This document shows, piece by piece, positions 1 through 8,269 of a stretch of 26,247 nucleotides of DNA. Position 1 is the first letter of the stretch, and each line of letters opens with the position of its first letter. The stretch covers positions 1-26,247 of the forward strand of contig NBIV01000499.1 in NCBI GenBank assembly GCA_003194525.1. The letters are read 5' to 3'. The notes beneath the pieces are model-generated. The model made no database searches. It had not been told where the DNA came from and saw nothing but the letters and a program-made list of their open reading frames with translations. This DNA is from Gracilariopsis chorda. Its lineage: Eukaryota; Rhodophyta; Florideophyceae; Gracilariales; Gracilariaceae. A program made the position numbers and the translations under genes.

Positions 1-1
1 A

Positions 2-1351
2 CGCAAGTTCAATGACGAGATCCTCCACTATGCACAAGGAGCCAAAGACCCAGCACCCTTCTATGTACTGCCGAAGATCCACAAGCCCACGGTCAAGTCT
101 AGACCTATCACCGCATCGCATTCATATATCACTGCGGATTTGTCTAGAAAATTGAGTACCATCCTCAACGAACTGGTACTCAAGATACCGGCTATTTCCG
201 TTAATAGCTGGCAGACCGTGCGGCAATTGGAACAAATACGCCTCCCTACTGATTGCGTTTTCTTAACGTATGACGTGGAGAGGTGTTACCCCAGTATCGA
301 CATCAAGGACGCCATACGACTGTTAACCAAGGAGCAACCTAAGATCTTCATGGCTGACAATGGCTTCTGGTGTCGAGTACTACAGTTCATCATGTACAAC
401 AACTACGTGACTGATGGACATGGGGTACATAGACAGTTGGTTGGCACAGCAACAGGAACAGCCGTAGCTCCTGCCTTTGCCAATCTGTACCTGTTCTATA
501 AGTTCCGAAGGATCTTCAAGGACTTTGTCAGCAGTGTCATCATCAACCGTCGCTACATTGATGATGGTCTCGTGATACTGCGGAACAGAGAGGCTGCCGA
601 CCTGCTCATGCAACGACTGAACACATGTTCGAACCTACGCATGACATGGGATATCAGTGAAATGAAGGCAGTCTATCTGGACCTGGAGATATACAAAGGG
701 CGGAGATTCTTCTTCCACAATCTCGTGGACGTTAAGGTGTACACTAAGTCTATCTCCAAGTTCCTGTACCTCCATGGCAAGTCCAACCATCCCACGCACA
801 CGTTCACCGGTATAGTTAAGGGCGAACTGATTCGCTATTTACGGAACACCACCGATGAACGCACGTGGAAGGCCAAGGTGGCTCACTTGTTCAGAATGTT
901 GGCGCATCGAGGATACACTGGAAAGTATCTACGCGCTGCGCTGGATTATGTAAGCTACCGTGACAGGGCAAATTATCTCGAACGCGCGGAACGGGAGCCT
1001 CCTGACCTAGGATCCCTCGTGAAGTGCAGATTCCATCCACAGATGAAGAAGTATTGGCGCCAGTTCCAAGCCTGGATTGAGTGTCAGCTGCCACGTCATG
1101 GAATTCGAGAGAAGTGGCCACGTACGCTCTTGTTCAAGAAGGGCGACAGTGTCAGCCGCCATGTCATCAGTGCGGTACCCTGTTTAAAGTCTGCAGACCT
1201 CAAGCAGCGTGCGCATGGCCGTGCAGGAATGCGGAACGTCTACAGGGCCAACACTCGGGCCCGCCGAAACCGTCAGATTCAATTATACACGTCGTATTGG
1301 CACGATTTTTGGAAAAATCAAAAACGGGCCACCCAGATTCAACGGTCATAA
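2..1351 (+). CDS. Penelope-like element reverse transcriptase, 5' end outside window
   Basis: The frame is open from the first bases of the window to a TAA at 1349-1351, so the N-terminus is missing. Seen: an LPKIHKP motif at 68-88 followed by RPIT; LTYDVERCYPSI at 263-298 (RT motif A, catalytic Asp); GTATGTAVAPAFANLYL at 443-493 (motif B region); and YIDD at 554-565 (motif C, two catalytic Asp). The LPKIHK box and the form of motif B are typical of Penelope-like elements (PLEs) rather than of LINE, LTR or group II RTs. The ~260 residues after YIDD are basic and I see no GIY-YIG endonuclease in them. This suggests an endonuclease-lacking PLE, although some PLEs carry the endonuclease at the N-terminus, which is not visible. 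RNA-dependent DNA polymerase for its own retrotransposition; no stop or frameshift is seen inside the visible part. Confidence 0.85.
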   Translation, partial: RKFNDEILHYAQGAKDPAPFYVLPKIHKPTVKSRPITASHSYITADLSRKLSTILNELVLKIPAISVNSWQTVRQLEQIRLPTDCVFLTYDVERCYPSIDIKDAIRLLTKEQPKIFMADNGFWCRVLQFIMYNNYVTDGHGVHRQLVGTATGTAVAPAFANLYLFYKFRRIFKDFVSSVIINRRYIDDGLVILRNREAADLLMQRLNTCSNLRMTWDISEMKAVYLDLEIYKGRRFFFHNLVDVKVYTKSISKFLYLHGKSNHPTHTFTGIVKGELIRYLRNTTDERTWKAKVAHLFRMLAHRGYTGKYLRAALDYVSYRDRANYLERAEREPPDLGSLVKCRFHPQMKKYWRQFQAWIECQLPRHGIREKWPRTLLFKKGDSVSRHVISAVPCLKSADLKQRAHGRAGMRNVYRANTRARRNRQIQLYTSYWHDFWKNQKRATQIQRS

Positions 1352-1781
1352 CAGTTTCGTAACGGACAAGTTTTCACAGCCTACACGCCTTGTTGTAACG
1401 GTCTTGTTGCCGATAACGTGGTGGTTACGTGACAAACGGTCATGATGTTTACACATAGACGTAACGGATCCTCCTGGATCCCCCTCCGTAGAAACCTGAG
1501 TAGAAACTGCTGGATGCAGCGTAGAAAAAGATAGAGCAGTGCTAGGGTATCTGGGGGAAATATAAGGAGTGCCAGACTCCCCTCTGGCCATCTCCTTCCC
1601 TCCTCACCCCAACAACCAAGGCACTGAGGAGTCGTAAAGACGAAAGCGCTCTGCCAACCTTTCCCTCTTTCCCTTTTCCCCCCCCCCTTCCCTGCTGCTC
1701 CCCCTCCCTTTCCGAGGACTCTAAGTCCTTAAGCCGTCTCTCTCTCCCCTTATGCTCCCTGCGCGACGCCGCACACCCTCA
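1352..1781. other. non-coding 3' flank of the Penelope-like element
   Basis: No convincing gene. The stretch probably includes the element's 3' untranslated part. It contains a strongly pyrimidine-rich run at about 1661-1712 (C and T almost throughout) shortly before the telomere-like tract. Short ORFs here overlap the RT tail in other frames or lack any recognisable feature. Confidence 0.5.
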
Positions 1782-1867
1782 ACCCCCTAAAAAGGAAAAA
1801 ACCCCTAAACCCCTAAAAACCCCTAAAAACCCCTAAAAAATCCCCTAAAATCCCCTAAAAACCCCTA
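1782..1867 (+). repeat. telomere-like (CCCCTAAAA)n tract
   Basis: About eight tandem copies of CCCCTAAA followed by a variable number of A, sometimes with a T before the C run. The G-rich strand reads TTTTAGGGG and is on the minus strand. This resembles telomeric repeats (TTTAGGG/TTTTAGGG types) but the units are irregular, so it is either interstitial, degenerate telomeric DNA or a telomere-like minisatellite. It lies 3' of the Penelope-like RT in the orientation expected if the retroelement 3' end had been primed from a telomeric G-strand. Confidence 0.75.
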
Positions 1868-1960
1868 GCGACTCACAAACAGCACGGATTGTGGTCTCGG
1901 CACTGCCGACTTGGCAGCGCGCACCTCGCACATCGTTGGCTTCCGCACACATTAACTTCG

Positions 1961-2043
1961 AATGATGTCACATCATTGTCCTCGAATTTTCAAAATGTTG
2001 AACCACTGTGGGAGCCGCAGTGTCACACTGCGTGCATTTTGAA
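1961..2043. repeat. cluster of small hairpins with TCA loops
   Basis: AATGATG-TCA-CATCATT at 1961-1977 and CGCAGTG-TCA-CACTGCG at 2016-2032 are both 7-bp perfect stems with the same 3-nt loop. The second lies inside a larger inverted repeat, TTCAAAATG at 1989-1997 with CATTTTGAA at 2035-2043. Function unknown; possibly a structured transcript end. Confidence 0.6.
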
Positions 2044-2061
2044 CATTCGTGCATCAATAAA

Positions 2062-2100
2062 GGTCATTCAGCGAGCGTCGTCGACGTTCGCTGTATGACC
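2062..2100. repeat. 39-nt near-perfect inverted repeat (hairpin)
   Basis: Bases 2062-2080 pair with 2082-2100 around a central T at 2081. There is one mismatch (2068/2094, T:T) and one G:T pair (2075/2087); the other 17 pairs are Watson-Crick. AATAAA occurs just upstream (2055-2060) and again near 2131, so transcript-end processing or a small foldback element are both possible. Confidence 0.8.
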
Positions 2101-2291
2101 ACATTTGATCCCAACGCTCGATCAACAGCAATAAAGAGGCAAGCAGCTGTGATGTGGTTGTGTTTCAGAGCACAGAACTATTTTTAAGTAGTTTGGTGCA
2201 CTCACATGTACAAGTAGTTTACCAAAAGGTACCTGAAAGGTTTTAAACTTTCAAACAAGTAACATCTACTACTTAAAGAGAGGCATGTGTC

Positions 2292-2382
2292 CATCCTAGT
2301 CTCTCCCGTCCATCCCAGTCTCTCTCGTCCATCCTTGTCTCTTCCGTCCATCCTTGTCTCTTCCGTCCATCCTAGTCTCTTC
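2292..2382 (+). repeat. 19-bp minisatellite, about 4.8 copies
   Basis: Tandem units start at 2292, 2311, 2330, 2349 and 2368 (last one partial), each close to CATCCTTGTCTCTTCCGTC, with one to four differences between units. Direct head-to-tail array without spacers, so not a CRISPR. It ends about 30 bp before the start codon of the next ORF and may lie in its leader. Confidence 0.9.
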
Positions 2383-2413
2383 ATTTTCTTACATCATTAC
2401 CATTTTTCGAACA

Positions 2414-2776
2414 ATGACTCGCAAAAACAACGCTAACGCCACGCAAAATGAGAATTCCATTGTCCAACCTCATTCAGATCAAGACATCATTGACTATCTT
2501 TCGTGCGCCTCTCCAGCGACAAAAGAGAAACTCCGTGAGGAAGCTCAAATATCTCGCAAATCTATAACCGAGAGGCATGTGCGATCATTGGTCATCAGCG
2601 AAATGGAAACTAATAAGAAGGAAATGGAGAACAAGATTGCCGATGGTATCGAGAACTTTTCAACATCCATCCTCGCGTTTATTGAGGTGAGACTAAACGA
2701 TTTGGAAGAACGTCTTCATGCCAGAATGAATCGTTCGTTATCGAGCATGCGACAAGGCTGTTGGTGCGATCCGTAA
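2414..2776 (+). CDS. hypothetical coiled-coil protein, 120 aa
   Basis: I chose the ATG at 2414 (context AACAATGAC). The frame is open further upstream, but that part reads through the minisatellite. The product begins with a polar Asn/Thr/Gln-rich segment. From about residue 40 it is charged and helical, with a long Glu/Lys/Arg-rich stretch (heptad-like Leu/Ile/Met spacing around EMETNKKEMENKIADGIE and LNDLEERLHARM) that suggests a coiled coil. It ends with a short Cys/Trp tail. No family recognised. No partner gene is adjacent; the copia relic downstream is on the other strand. It may be a real small gene or a fragment of a repeat-encoded protein. Confidence 0.4.
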   Translation: MTRKNNANATQNENSIVQPHSDQDIIDYLSCASPATKEKLREEAQISRKSITERHVRSLVISEMETNKKEMENKIADGIENFSTSILAFIEVRLNDLEERLHARMNRSLSSMRQGCWCDP

Positions 2777-2925
2777 ACCTTACCGTGGTGCAAATTCCAA
2801 ATCTATGGCCTCCTCTTCATCGCATACTACCTGTGTCTTTTGCGAGATGAAGGTTGGTTGCTTTCGCCATAAGAAATGTTGAACCTTGGAGATTAGACAT
2901 GTCATCTGTAGTTGATGTTTACATG

Positions 2926-3536
2926 TTAGATGACAATGAATAAACAGAGTTGACAGGCGCCCATTTGACACTCACGCTTGAACTGTGGTACACTTTCGCA
3001 TACGACTTTCACATTTTTGGCTCCCCCGAAAATGAAGTCCCGGTTCCTGTCGGCGTCGTGGGAAGATTCTTCAGAGGTTGAATCATAACCATACGGAAGA
3101 CGGATTACGATGGCAAGGACCTTGTTAGGAAGGCTGACTATGTCAAAGAGCTCGATGTTTGGGCAAGTTGAGCAACGCGGCAAGAAATGTCTGGTCTGGT
3201 GTGAGTGATCCATCCGAGAGACATGAGGCGGGATTTGAATTCAGAGAACGGCGCATCTGGAGGTAGCATAGTAAGCTTGCCGATTTGCTTGCGCTGATGG
3301 AGGCAAAGACCACGGTCTATAGTGGAAATCTCGAGGCCGGCGAAAACGAAGTTATCGAGGGCCTTGGGCTTGGCCTCAAAGCGTTGTGAGGTTACATCTG
3401 TACTCTTCATGAATTCGTCGCTGCCGCTTAGCATGAAGTCGTCGACATATGTGCCTGCCAGACCGGCGAGTTGGCCATTGATGTGCTTGAAGAAGAGTGA
3501 TAGATCACCAACTGCCTGTGTCATGTGCAGGTCGTA
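2926..3536 (-). pseudogene. Ty1/copia reverse transcriptase-RNase H relic
   Basis: Reading leftwards from 3536, a first frame (to about 3138) shows LAGTYVDDFMLSGSDEFM (the YVDD catalytic box of copia RTs), then FVFAGLEIS and GLCLHQRKQIGKL, then ITHTRPDISCRVAQLAQ, which matches the TRPDI block before RNase H in copia pol. A second frame (about 3213-2926) appears to continue towards the RNase H region, so at least one frameshift is present. The upstream RT fingers, integrase, protease, gag and LTRs are absent. Homology stops abruptly at 3536, where CCCCTAAAAT repeats begin, so the 5' side is truncated. Non-functional fragment. Confidence 0.75.
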
Positions 3537-3560
3537 AAATCCCCTAAAATCCCCTAAAAC
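3536..3560 (+). repeat. short TAAAATCCCC / CCCCTAAAA tract
   Basis: Two to three units of CCCCTAAAAT on the plus strand, same orientation as the tract at 1782-1867. It forms the truncation boundary of the copia relic and directly precedes the left 58-bp repeat. Confidence 0.7.
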
Positions 3561-3562
3561 GC

Positions 3563-3620
3563 CCCTTTTCAAAAATCCTTAAAATCTAATATCTCTATAC
3601 CTATAGACGTGAAAACCCTA
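3563..3620 (+). repeat. 58-bp direct repeat, left copy
   Basis: Starts CCCTTTTCAAAAATCC and ends GACGTGAAAACCCTA. Every base is identical to 16333-16390, and identity stops at both ends. It contains the small inverted repeat CTATA-CC-TATAG. It may be one boundary of a tyrosine-recombinase element or a dispersed repeat associated with CCCCTAAA tracts. Confidence 0.9.
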
Positions 3621-3786
3621 AACGTCAAAACTCTTAATAACTTAAAAACAATCGAAATGGTTCGGCATTACGGTATGCTTAACCGTTTCAAAGTTTTGAA
3701 AATGTTTTTATTCTCGTGGCCTTTCCCTACATGGTTTAGGTAGTAATTCTTATTCATTATCACCTCATAATACTTTTTGTCTTTTC

Positions 3787-4434
3787 CTAATTATTGGCGG
3801 GTGTGTACTGCTCGAATGATGCGATTTCATTCTCAATGGCGTTCACCATTTTCTCTATATCTTTTTGCCGTTTCCTAATGGTTCTAGAAGTCTTGCGTAT
3901 CTGCTTCAAATGGCCGGTCACTTTGAGCCTAAATGCCAGAAAATCTACGTCGGTCCCGTCCACAACGACGGTTCTGGTGTTTGCATTACCACTTGGTACG
4001 TTTTGGGGTGCTCCAGTGCCTGCTGTCGTTGTTGTTGCTGCTAGCATTGCGGCTGCTGATGCTGCAGCTCCTGCAGATCGCTTGTTTATAAGTCTCTGTG
4101 ACCGTCTCAATGACACCGTGGCTTCTACGGTACTATGTGTGACTGCATTGGAGCTTTGCACCTCAATGCATTGCCCCAACTCACACACAGCAGGCACCGG
4201 CAATGTCCCTCCAGACAAAGTACTACCGGTACTTGTGGAGTTGCTACTGTGCACTGCGTTATTCGCTAGGGGTACATTGACTGCCGCGTGTGCAATGGCA
4301 TGCACAGGCACCTCGACTGGTGCATGGGGTGGCGGAGGAGCTGTGAGTGGAGCATTCACTGGAGACACTGAAGGTGAGAGAAAGCTTTGATTTGATGGCT
4401 CAGTTCGGAGCGAGTGCGCACTATTCTCAGACAT
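3787..4434 (-). CDS. hypothetical low-complexity/coiled-coil protein, 215 aa
   Basis: ATG at 4432-4434 (context ACCAATGTC). The N-terminal half is Ser/Pro/Ala/Thr-rich and probably disordered, with a basic patch RRSQRLINKRS at residues 110-120 that could be a nuclear localisation signal. An Ala/Thr-rich linker follows. The last ~50 residues (about 164-210) are helical and charged, with heptad-like spacing around GHLKQIRKTSRTIRKRQ and IEKMVNAIENEIASFEQY, consistent with a coiled coil or a small DNA/RNA-binding oligomerisation domain. The opposite strand is also open for 198 codons, but its product has the hydrophobic, biased look of an antisense frame. No family recognised; same strand as the protease gene, with 400 bp between them, and possibly an accessory protein of the candidate element. 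Confidence 0.55.
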   Translation of the reverse strand: MSENSAHSLRTEPSNQSFLSPSVSPVNAPLTAPPPPHAPVEVPVHAIAHAAVNVPLANNAVHSSNSTSTGSTLSGGTLPVPAVCELGQCIEVQSSNAVTHSTVEATVSLRRSQRLINKRSAGAAASAAAMLAATTTTAGTGAPQNVPSGNANTRTVVVDGTDVDFLAFRLKVTGHLKQIRKTSRTIRKRQKDIEKMVNAIENEIASFEQYTPANN

Positions 4435-4834
4435 TGGTTCTTATCTGCGTAACGCGAATGCTTCAGATCTAACCTATGTGAAGTGCCTAAACATTTTGAG
4501 CGGAAACTACAGGTTATTTCAGGACTTCCAATTACAACAGTTTGCCACGGCCTTCATGCTCTTAACCCCCGAGTATTGCAGTAGAAAAGTATCTCTTATC
4601 CCATAAAACCTAATACTCATTAATTACATGAACTAAAAACTCCCCATTTCTGCACAAAATGCTTTTTTTCCTATTTACATAGAGTAAATAAAACGCATTT
4701 TGTATGTTTTAAGTCCCAAATTACGGCCCTTAACAGGTCTCTACATTCTACGTATTCTCTGTAGCAATCCATTCCTATGAGAAATCCCTTTACTACACCG
4801 TACCACGAAGATAATGTAAAGTACATGAACGTTC
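4435..4834. other. AT-rich intergenic stretch
   Basis: Lies between the 3' end of the Ulp1 frame and the start of the 215-aa gene, both minus strand. It presumably holds the terminator of the former and the promoter of the latter. I see no repeat or RNA gene. Confidence 0.5.
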
Positions 4835-7441
4835 TCACCCCTCCGTTTTCATCTTTAAAAGCAACTCACATATTTGGTGCTTGCAAGCCTCCCACTCCCG
4901 TCTAATTGCTTTGCTCTTCACCCTCCTTGCGAGAGTGACAGCTTCCTGAACCATGTCCAAGAACCCATCTTTCTCGTCTGCCACTCGTCCAGCTGTAAGG
5001 CCCGCCAAGCCCCGTCCCGTAACATGAACGCTTTCTGTTAGTCGCGGAATAACCTGCGTTGCCCGGTACACGATATCCGAAACCAAAGATGAAACCCATC
5101 CTTTTACGGGATTTTCAACCGCCCCATCATAAGCGCTAACCCTTTTCTCCTTCCTCGCATGTCTATTCTTTGAAGAAAGCTCTCCTCCAGGGCCAACGAT
5201 CGCCACAGCTTCTTGCGGGGCTATCGACATCGTAGCGTCCAAACCACTTTCACGCTTCTTCCTTAACAGTTCCCGAAAAGTCCCAGTTTGACCCATAACC
5301 CCCCTCTTCAGAGGTGGGATTTTTAGCATCATAGAACCCTTTCGCTTGAGTGGTAAACTAGGACCTTTCTCTTCGTAAAGGAGGCCCCCTTCCACTTGCG
5401 TTTCCTGCGGAGCTTTTGATCCCCACAGCCAAGACGGCACACTGATGGCACGGTTCGCATTCTCGTGGTACTTCCTTTCAAGATATTCGAGTCTCCCCAG
5501 AACGTCCTTTCGGTATTCCGCAAACGTGTACATCTTAGCCACTTCACTCAACAAAACATCAATCTGTGTAAAGGTACTTCCTTCCAGCTGGGGGAACACG
5601 CGAGTGAAAAGCGATACGTAGTATCCCACGTAGAACCCACACTCCATATCCTTCTGTGGTCCTATATTCAAATGGTGACTTGAAATCTTCTTCTCCAAAG
5701 AATTTGGTGACGGTCTGGTCCCCCCAGGGTAGCACGCGCTAAGATAGTAGAAAATGTTGCCACACGTTTCCTTGTGGGTCGAGATTAGGCCCATGCTGTC
5801 CACAAACAGTATACGTGCAATACTACCGGCATTCCGCAACCGCAGGCTTCTTCCTGTTCCCATAATGTCACGCAACCCCTTCAGATTCAATAGAACCACA
5901 AGAGACCAGTGCCCTGCTCCGCATATGGGCATGAAACAAACCACTGAACCCCAGACTTCTCCATGAATGGTCGATGAGAATGGTCCCTCCTTGTTTACCT
6001 TGTCCATGAGATTCTTTGACTTCACTTTATCCAGAGAGACATTACAGTCCCACCATCCACATGTCCGGAGTGAGTCAGGTAGAAAACACCCCTTCACGCT
6101 CTCGGCTGACCATTTTCTGAGAAAGGATACCGTGAACATAACAGAGCGATCTGTGCCCATATGGAAATTGCGGATGGGAGAGATATCTTCTTCACAAAGT
6201 GTGACCTTCATCCCTAGCACACCACCCGTAACGACGAGCTTGATGTCTCCGTTCTCATCACCCGTAATCTTGGTGGCTATAGGATTCACAAGCTCTGGCA
6301 CTGTGAGCTCAGAATTCCCTCCATTCCCATTGAGGGTCGTCTTCACAAGCGTTGAAACTCGGATTTCATTCTCTAAATCAATATTACACACCGCATCTTC
6401 TTGCGTTTCATTCTTCTGCATGAGTTTGCCAATGAGTTCACCCACTTCTTGAACAGCAGGGGACGTCGTACAATCCCCCTTCTTCGGTGAATCGCTTGGA
6501 GGCGTCTCGGGGCAGTTTCCTTCTTCTGCAGGTAAACCACCCGTGCACTCTGGCTTCAAAGTCTCTTTCACGTCAACATCGCGCGTTCTCAATGGTTCAA
6601 GATCGCTTGTGTTGCCTTCTTTCCCGATACCGCTCCTGTCCTTTCCATCTTTGGCCATTGTACGAACACTTTCTTCATCACGCATTACCTGTTCTCTGCA
6701 CCTGAGATCCGCGAGCTTCTTTACCTCCCAATCTTCGGGGGCAGTTCCCTTTTCATCTCCACACACGAGCCTTTCACAGTGCTCAGATGGGGCCGTGTTA
6801 CCCATGCTGATAACACCAGAAGGAGGGACATCCACCCCCATGTCAGCATTGCAGTCTGTTCCAGTCCTCACCACATCGCGGAGTGCTGTTTCGTCTGGAC
6901 AATCGGTTTGGCGGGAGAGAAAGGTCCGCACCACCACCGCAGATTCTTGTTTCTCATCCGCTATCGAGGCTACCGCATGGAAGGCATGTGAATCGTCAGT
7001 ATTGTTGCCTGTCTTCTCTTTCACCGGTAAGGTTTCACAGTCCGCCTGCTTCAAGCGCCGAGGTTGCACAATACTTAAAACTCCGCTTTCCAACTTCCCG
7101 ACATCCGCATTATTTAGCTTGGATTGAAAACCTCCTTCGCTTTCGCTCCCACCAGGCATTGGTAGATCCGCATCCTCAACGTGCTCAGCACGCCTCTTAG
7201 ACTTACGACCGCGCCCCTTCCCATCAACTTCCCTGCCAGCCTTGTCACTAAAAACGTATCTTACCTTGACACGGGTCCTTTGTCTAACCTTCCACAACTC
7301 AACGACTTGCCTGATTTTATCAACAGACCAGTTCCGTACAGCATATAACGAGGCCCTGTTGAACGACGCAGTGCCAGTGTTTTCCAAGCGGGCAAGATAC
7401 GGAACCACTCCGGCGTCGAGAAGACAATCAGCCCCAGACAT
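4835..7441 (-). CDS. Ulp1-like (C48/SENP-type) cysteine protease, 868 aa
   Basis: The catalytic domain spans about residues 425-645. Visible features are GAGHWSLVVL with His511, ILFVDSMG with Asp548, and PQKDMECGFYVGYY with Gln596 and nucleophile Cys601. The H-D-Q-C order and the Q to C spacing of five match the Ulp1/SENP family, which cleaves SUMO-like or polyprotein targets. Residues 70-350 are acidic, low-complexity and probably disordered. The C-terminal ~200 residues are basic, with helical segments near 718-738 and 828-863. Ulp1-type proteases are common passengers of eukaryotic DNA transposons. The frame upstream of this Met stays open without a break back to the TAG at 7538-7540 and beyond that joins the 193-aa frame, so this Met may not be the natural start. 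The gene is intact from here to its TGA. Confidence 0.8.
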   Translation of the reverse strand: MSGADCLLDAGVVPYLARLENTGTASFNRASLYAVRNWSVDKIRQVVELWKVRQRTRVKVRYVFSDKAGREVDGKGRGRKSKRRAEHVEDADLPMPGGSESEGGFQSKLNNADVGKLESGVLSIVQPRRLKQADCETLPVKEKTGNNTDDSHAFHAVASIADEKQESAVVVRTFLSRQTDCPDETALRDVVRTGTDCNADMGVDVPPSGVISMGNTAPSEHCERLVCGDEKGTAPEDWEVKKLADLRCREQVMRDEESVRTMAKDGKDRSGIGKEGNTSDLEPLRTRDVDVKETLKPECTGGLPAEEGNCPETPPSDSPKKGDCTTSPAVQEVGELIGKLMQKNETQEDAVCNIDLENEIRVSTLVKTTLNGNGGNSELTVPELVNPIATKITGDENGDIKLVVTGGVLGMKVTLCEEDISPIRNFHMGTDRSVMFTVSFLRKWSAESVKGCFLPDSLRTCGWWDCNVSLDKVKSKNLMDKVNKEGPFSSTIHGEVWGSVVCFMPICGAGHWSLVVLLNLKGLRDIMGTGRSLRLRNAGSIARILFVDSMGLISTHKETCGNIFYYLSACYPGGTRPSPNSLEKKISSHHLNIGPQKDMECGFYVGYYVSLFTRVFPQLEGSTFTQIDVLLSEVAKMYTFAEYRKDVLGRLEYLERKYHENANRAISVPSWLWGSKAPQETQVEGGLLYEEKGPSLPLKRKGSMMLKIPPLKRGVMGQTGTFRELLRKKRESGLDATMSIAPQEAVAIVGPGGELSSKNRHARKEKRVSAYDGAVENPVKGWVSSLVSDIVYRATQVIPRLTESVHVTGRGLAGLTAGRVADEKDGFLDMVQEAVTLARRVKSKAIRREWEACKHQICELLLKMKTEG

Positions 7442-7537
7442 ATACTGCCTCCGCGTAGATGGTTTGTTCTCAACATTCTTATTGTCTTTCCTGGCGAGAA
7501 ACTCGATTGCCCATCTTGACTTTGCTCCAGATACCTT

Positions 7538-8119
7538 CTAAAACGCTTCGTAGAACCTGTTTATCTTGTTGTGTGACATAGCCTGGGGCATCGCCTTCCT
7601 TCCCTTCAGCTTCGAAACTCTCATCCTTTCCAGACTACGCCAGTGCTCCTTGAGATCCCTATAAAGGATTACCTGCTGCATAAACCCATATTTCTCCGGG
7701 CGTGGCTCATTGACCTCAACATGAAAGGTAATAATACCACTGCATTCGAAAACGTTGAGGTCCTCTCCGTTAGTACCAAGGCCTGCAAACGATACCAGTT
7801 TATACGGCAAAACGACAGTATGTAGTGAACATGCTGATGATAGAAGGCGATGGCCACCACCTATTACGATGAGCTTCCCCCTCAGAGGTCCTGACTTTGA
7901 CTTGACAGCCAGAAGAGCTTGACTACTCTGAAACAGATGTGGTGCGCCTATGTCTCCGATCAATCGTTGTAGACGGATATGTGAAGTTTCACGTCCGACT
8001 AACGGACCAATAAACATATCCACGCTGGCGTAGCGGGTGGGGCTGCATCGTCCAAGCTCAATTCGACGGTATATCTCCTGTGATAGATTGTCGGTAAACC
8101 CCATTGTGTCGGTAGGCAT
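7538..8119 (-). CDS. N-terminal 193-aa frame with ParB-like motif, ends at in-frame TAG before the Ulp1 frame
   Basis: ATG at 8117-8119, with an in-frame TAA two codons upstream, fixes the start. Residues 33-110 look like a ParB/sulfiredoxin-fold nucleotide-binding unit: VDMFIGPLVG, then a helical stretch, then KLIVIGGGHRLLSSACSL (residues 82-99), resembling the GxHRxxAA box of ParB-like proteins; a beta-rich part follows. This assignment rests on one motif and is tentative. The C-terminal part is basic and helical. The frame ends in TAG at 7538-7540. The same frame then stays open through 32 more codons (KVSGAKSRWAIEFLARKD...) straight into the Ulp1 protease, for a total of 1,094 codons. A single protein interrupted by one nonsense codon, or a readthrough product, is the natural reading. 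Confidence 0.65.
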   Translation of the reverse strand: MPTDTMGFTDNLSQEIYRRIELGRCSPTRYASVDMFIGPLVGRETSHIRLQRLIGDIGAPHLFQSSQALLAVKSKSGPLRGKLIVIGGGHRLLSSACSLHTVVLPYKLVSFAGLGTNGEDLNVFECSGIITFHVEVNEPRPEKYGFMQQVILYRDLKEHWRSLERMRVSKLKGRKAMPQAMSHNKINRFYEAF

Positions 8120-8269
8120 TGTTTACACCACAGGTAAGAATAAACGAAGAGGTGGGGGAAGGTGTGTTTGATAGCGAGGATTTTGTGATCCAGAAGTCCG
8201 TGGGTTGTGCTTTTTCAACGCAGCGAAATGGGTGGTGGTCTAGTACGGGGAACAAAATGCGTGGTGCTT

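Noticed and set aside
2016..2032. Histone-type 3' stem-loop
   Set aside because: The stem is 7 bp with a 3-nt loop and lacks the conserved histone stem-loop sequence; no histone gene is nearby.
2292..2382. Possible CRISPR-like array
   Set aside because: Units of 19 bp are directly adjacent with no spacers, so this is a minisatellite.
3794..4390. 198-codon plus-strand frame opposite the 215-aa minus-strand gene
   Set aside because: Its product is a biased hydrophobic/Ala-Val-Cys sequence typical of the antisense of a Ser/Pro/Ala-rich gene; the minus strand has a good ATG and a charged helical C-terminus.
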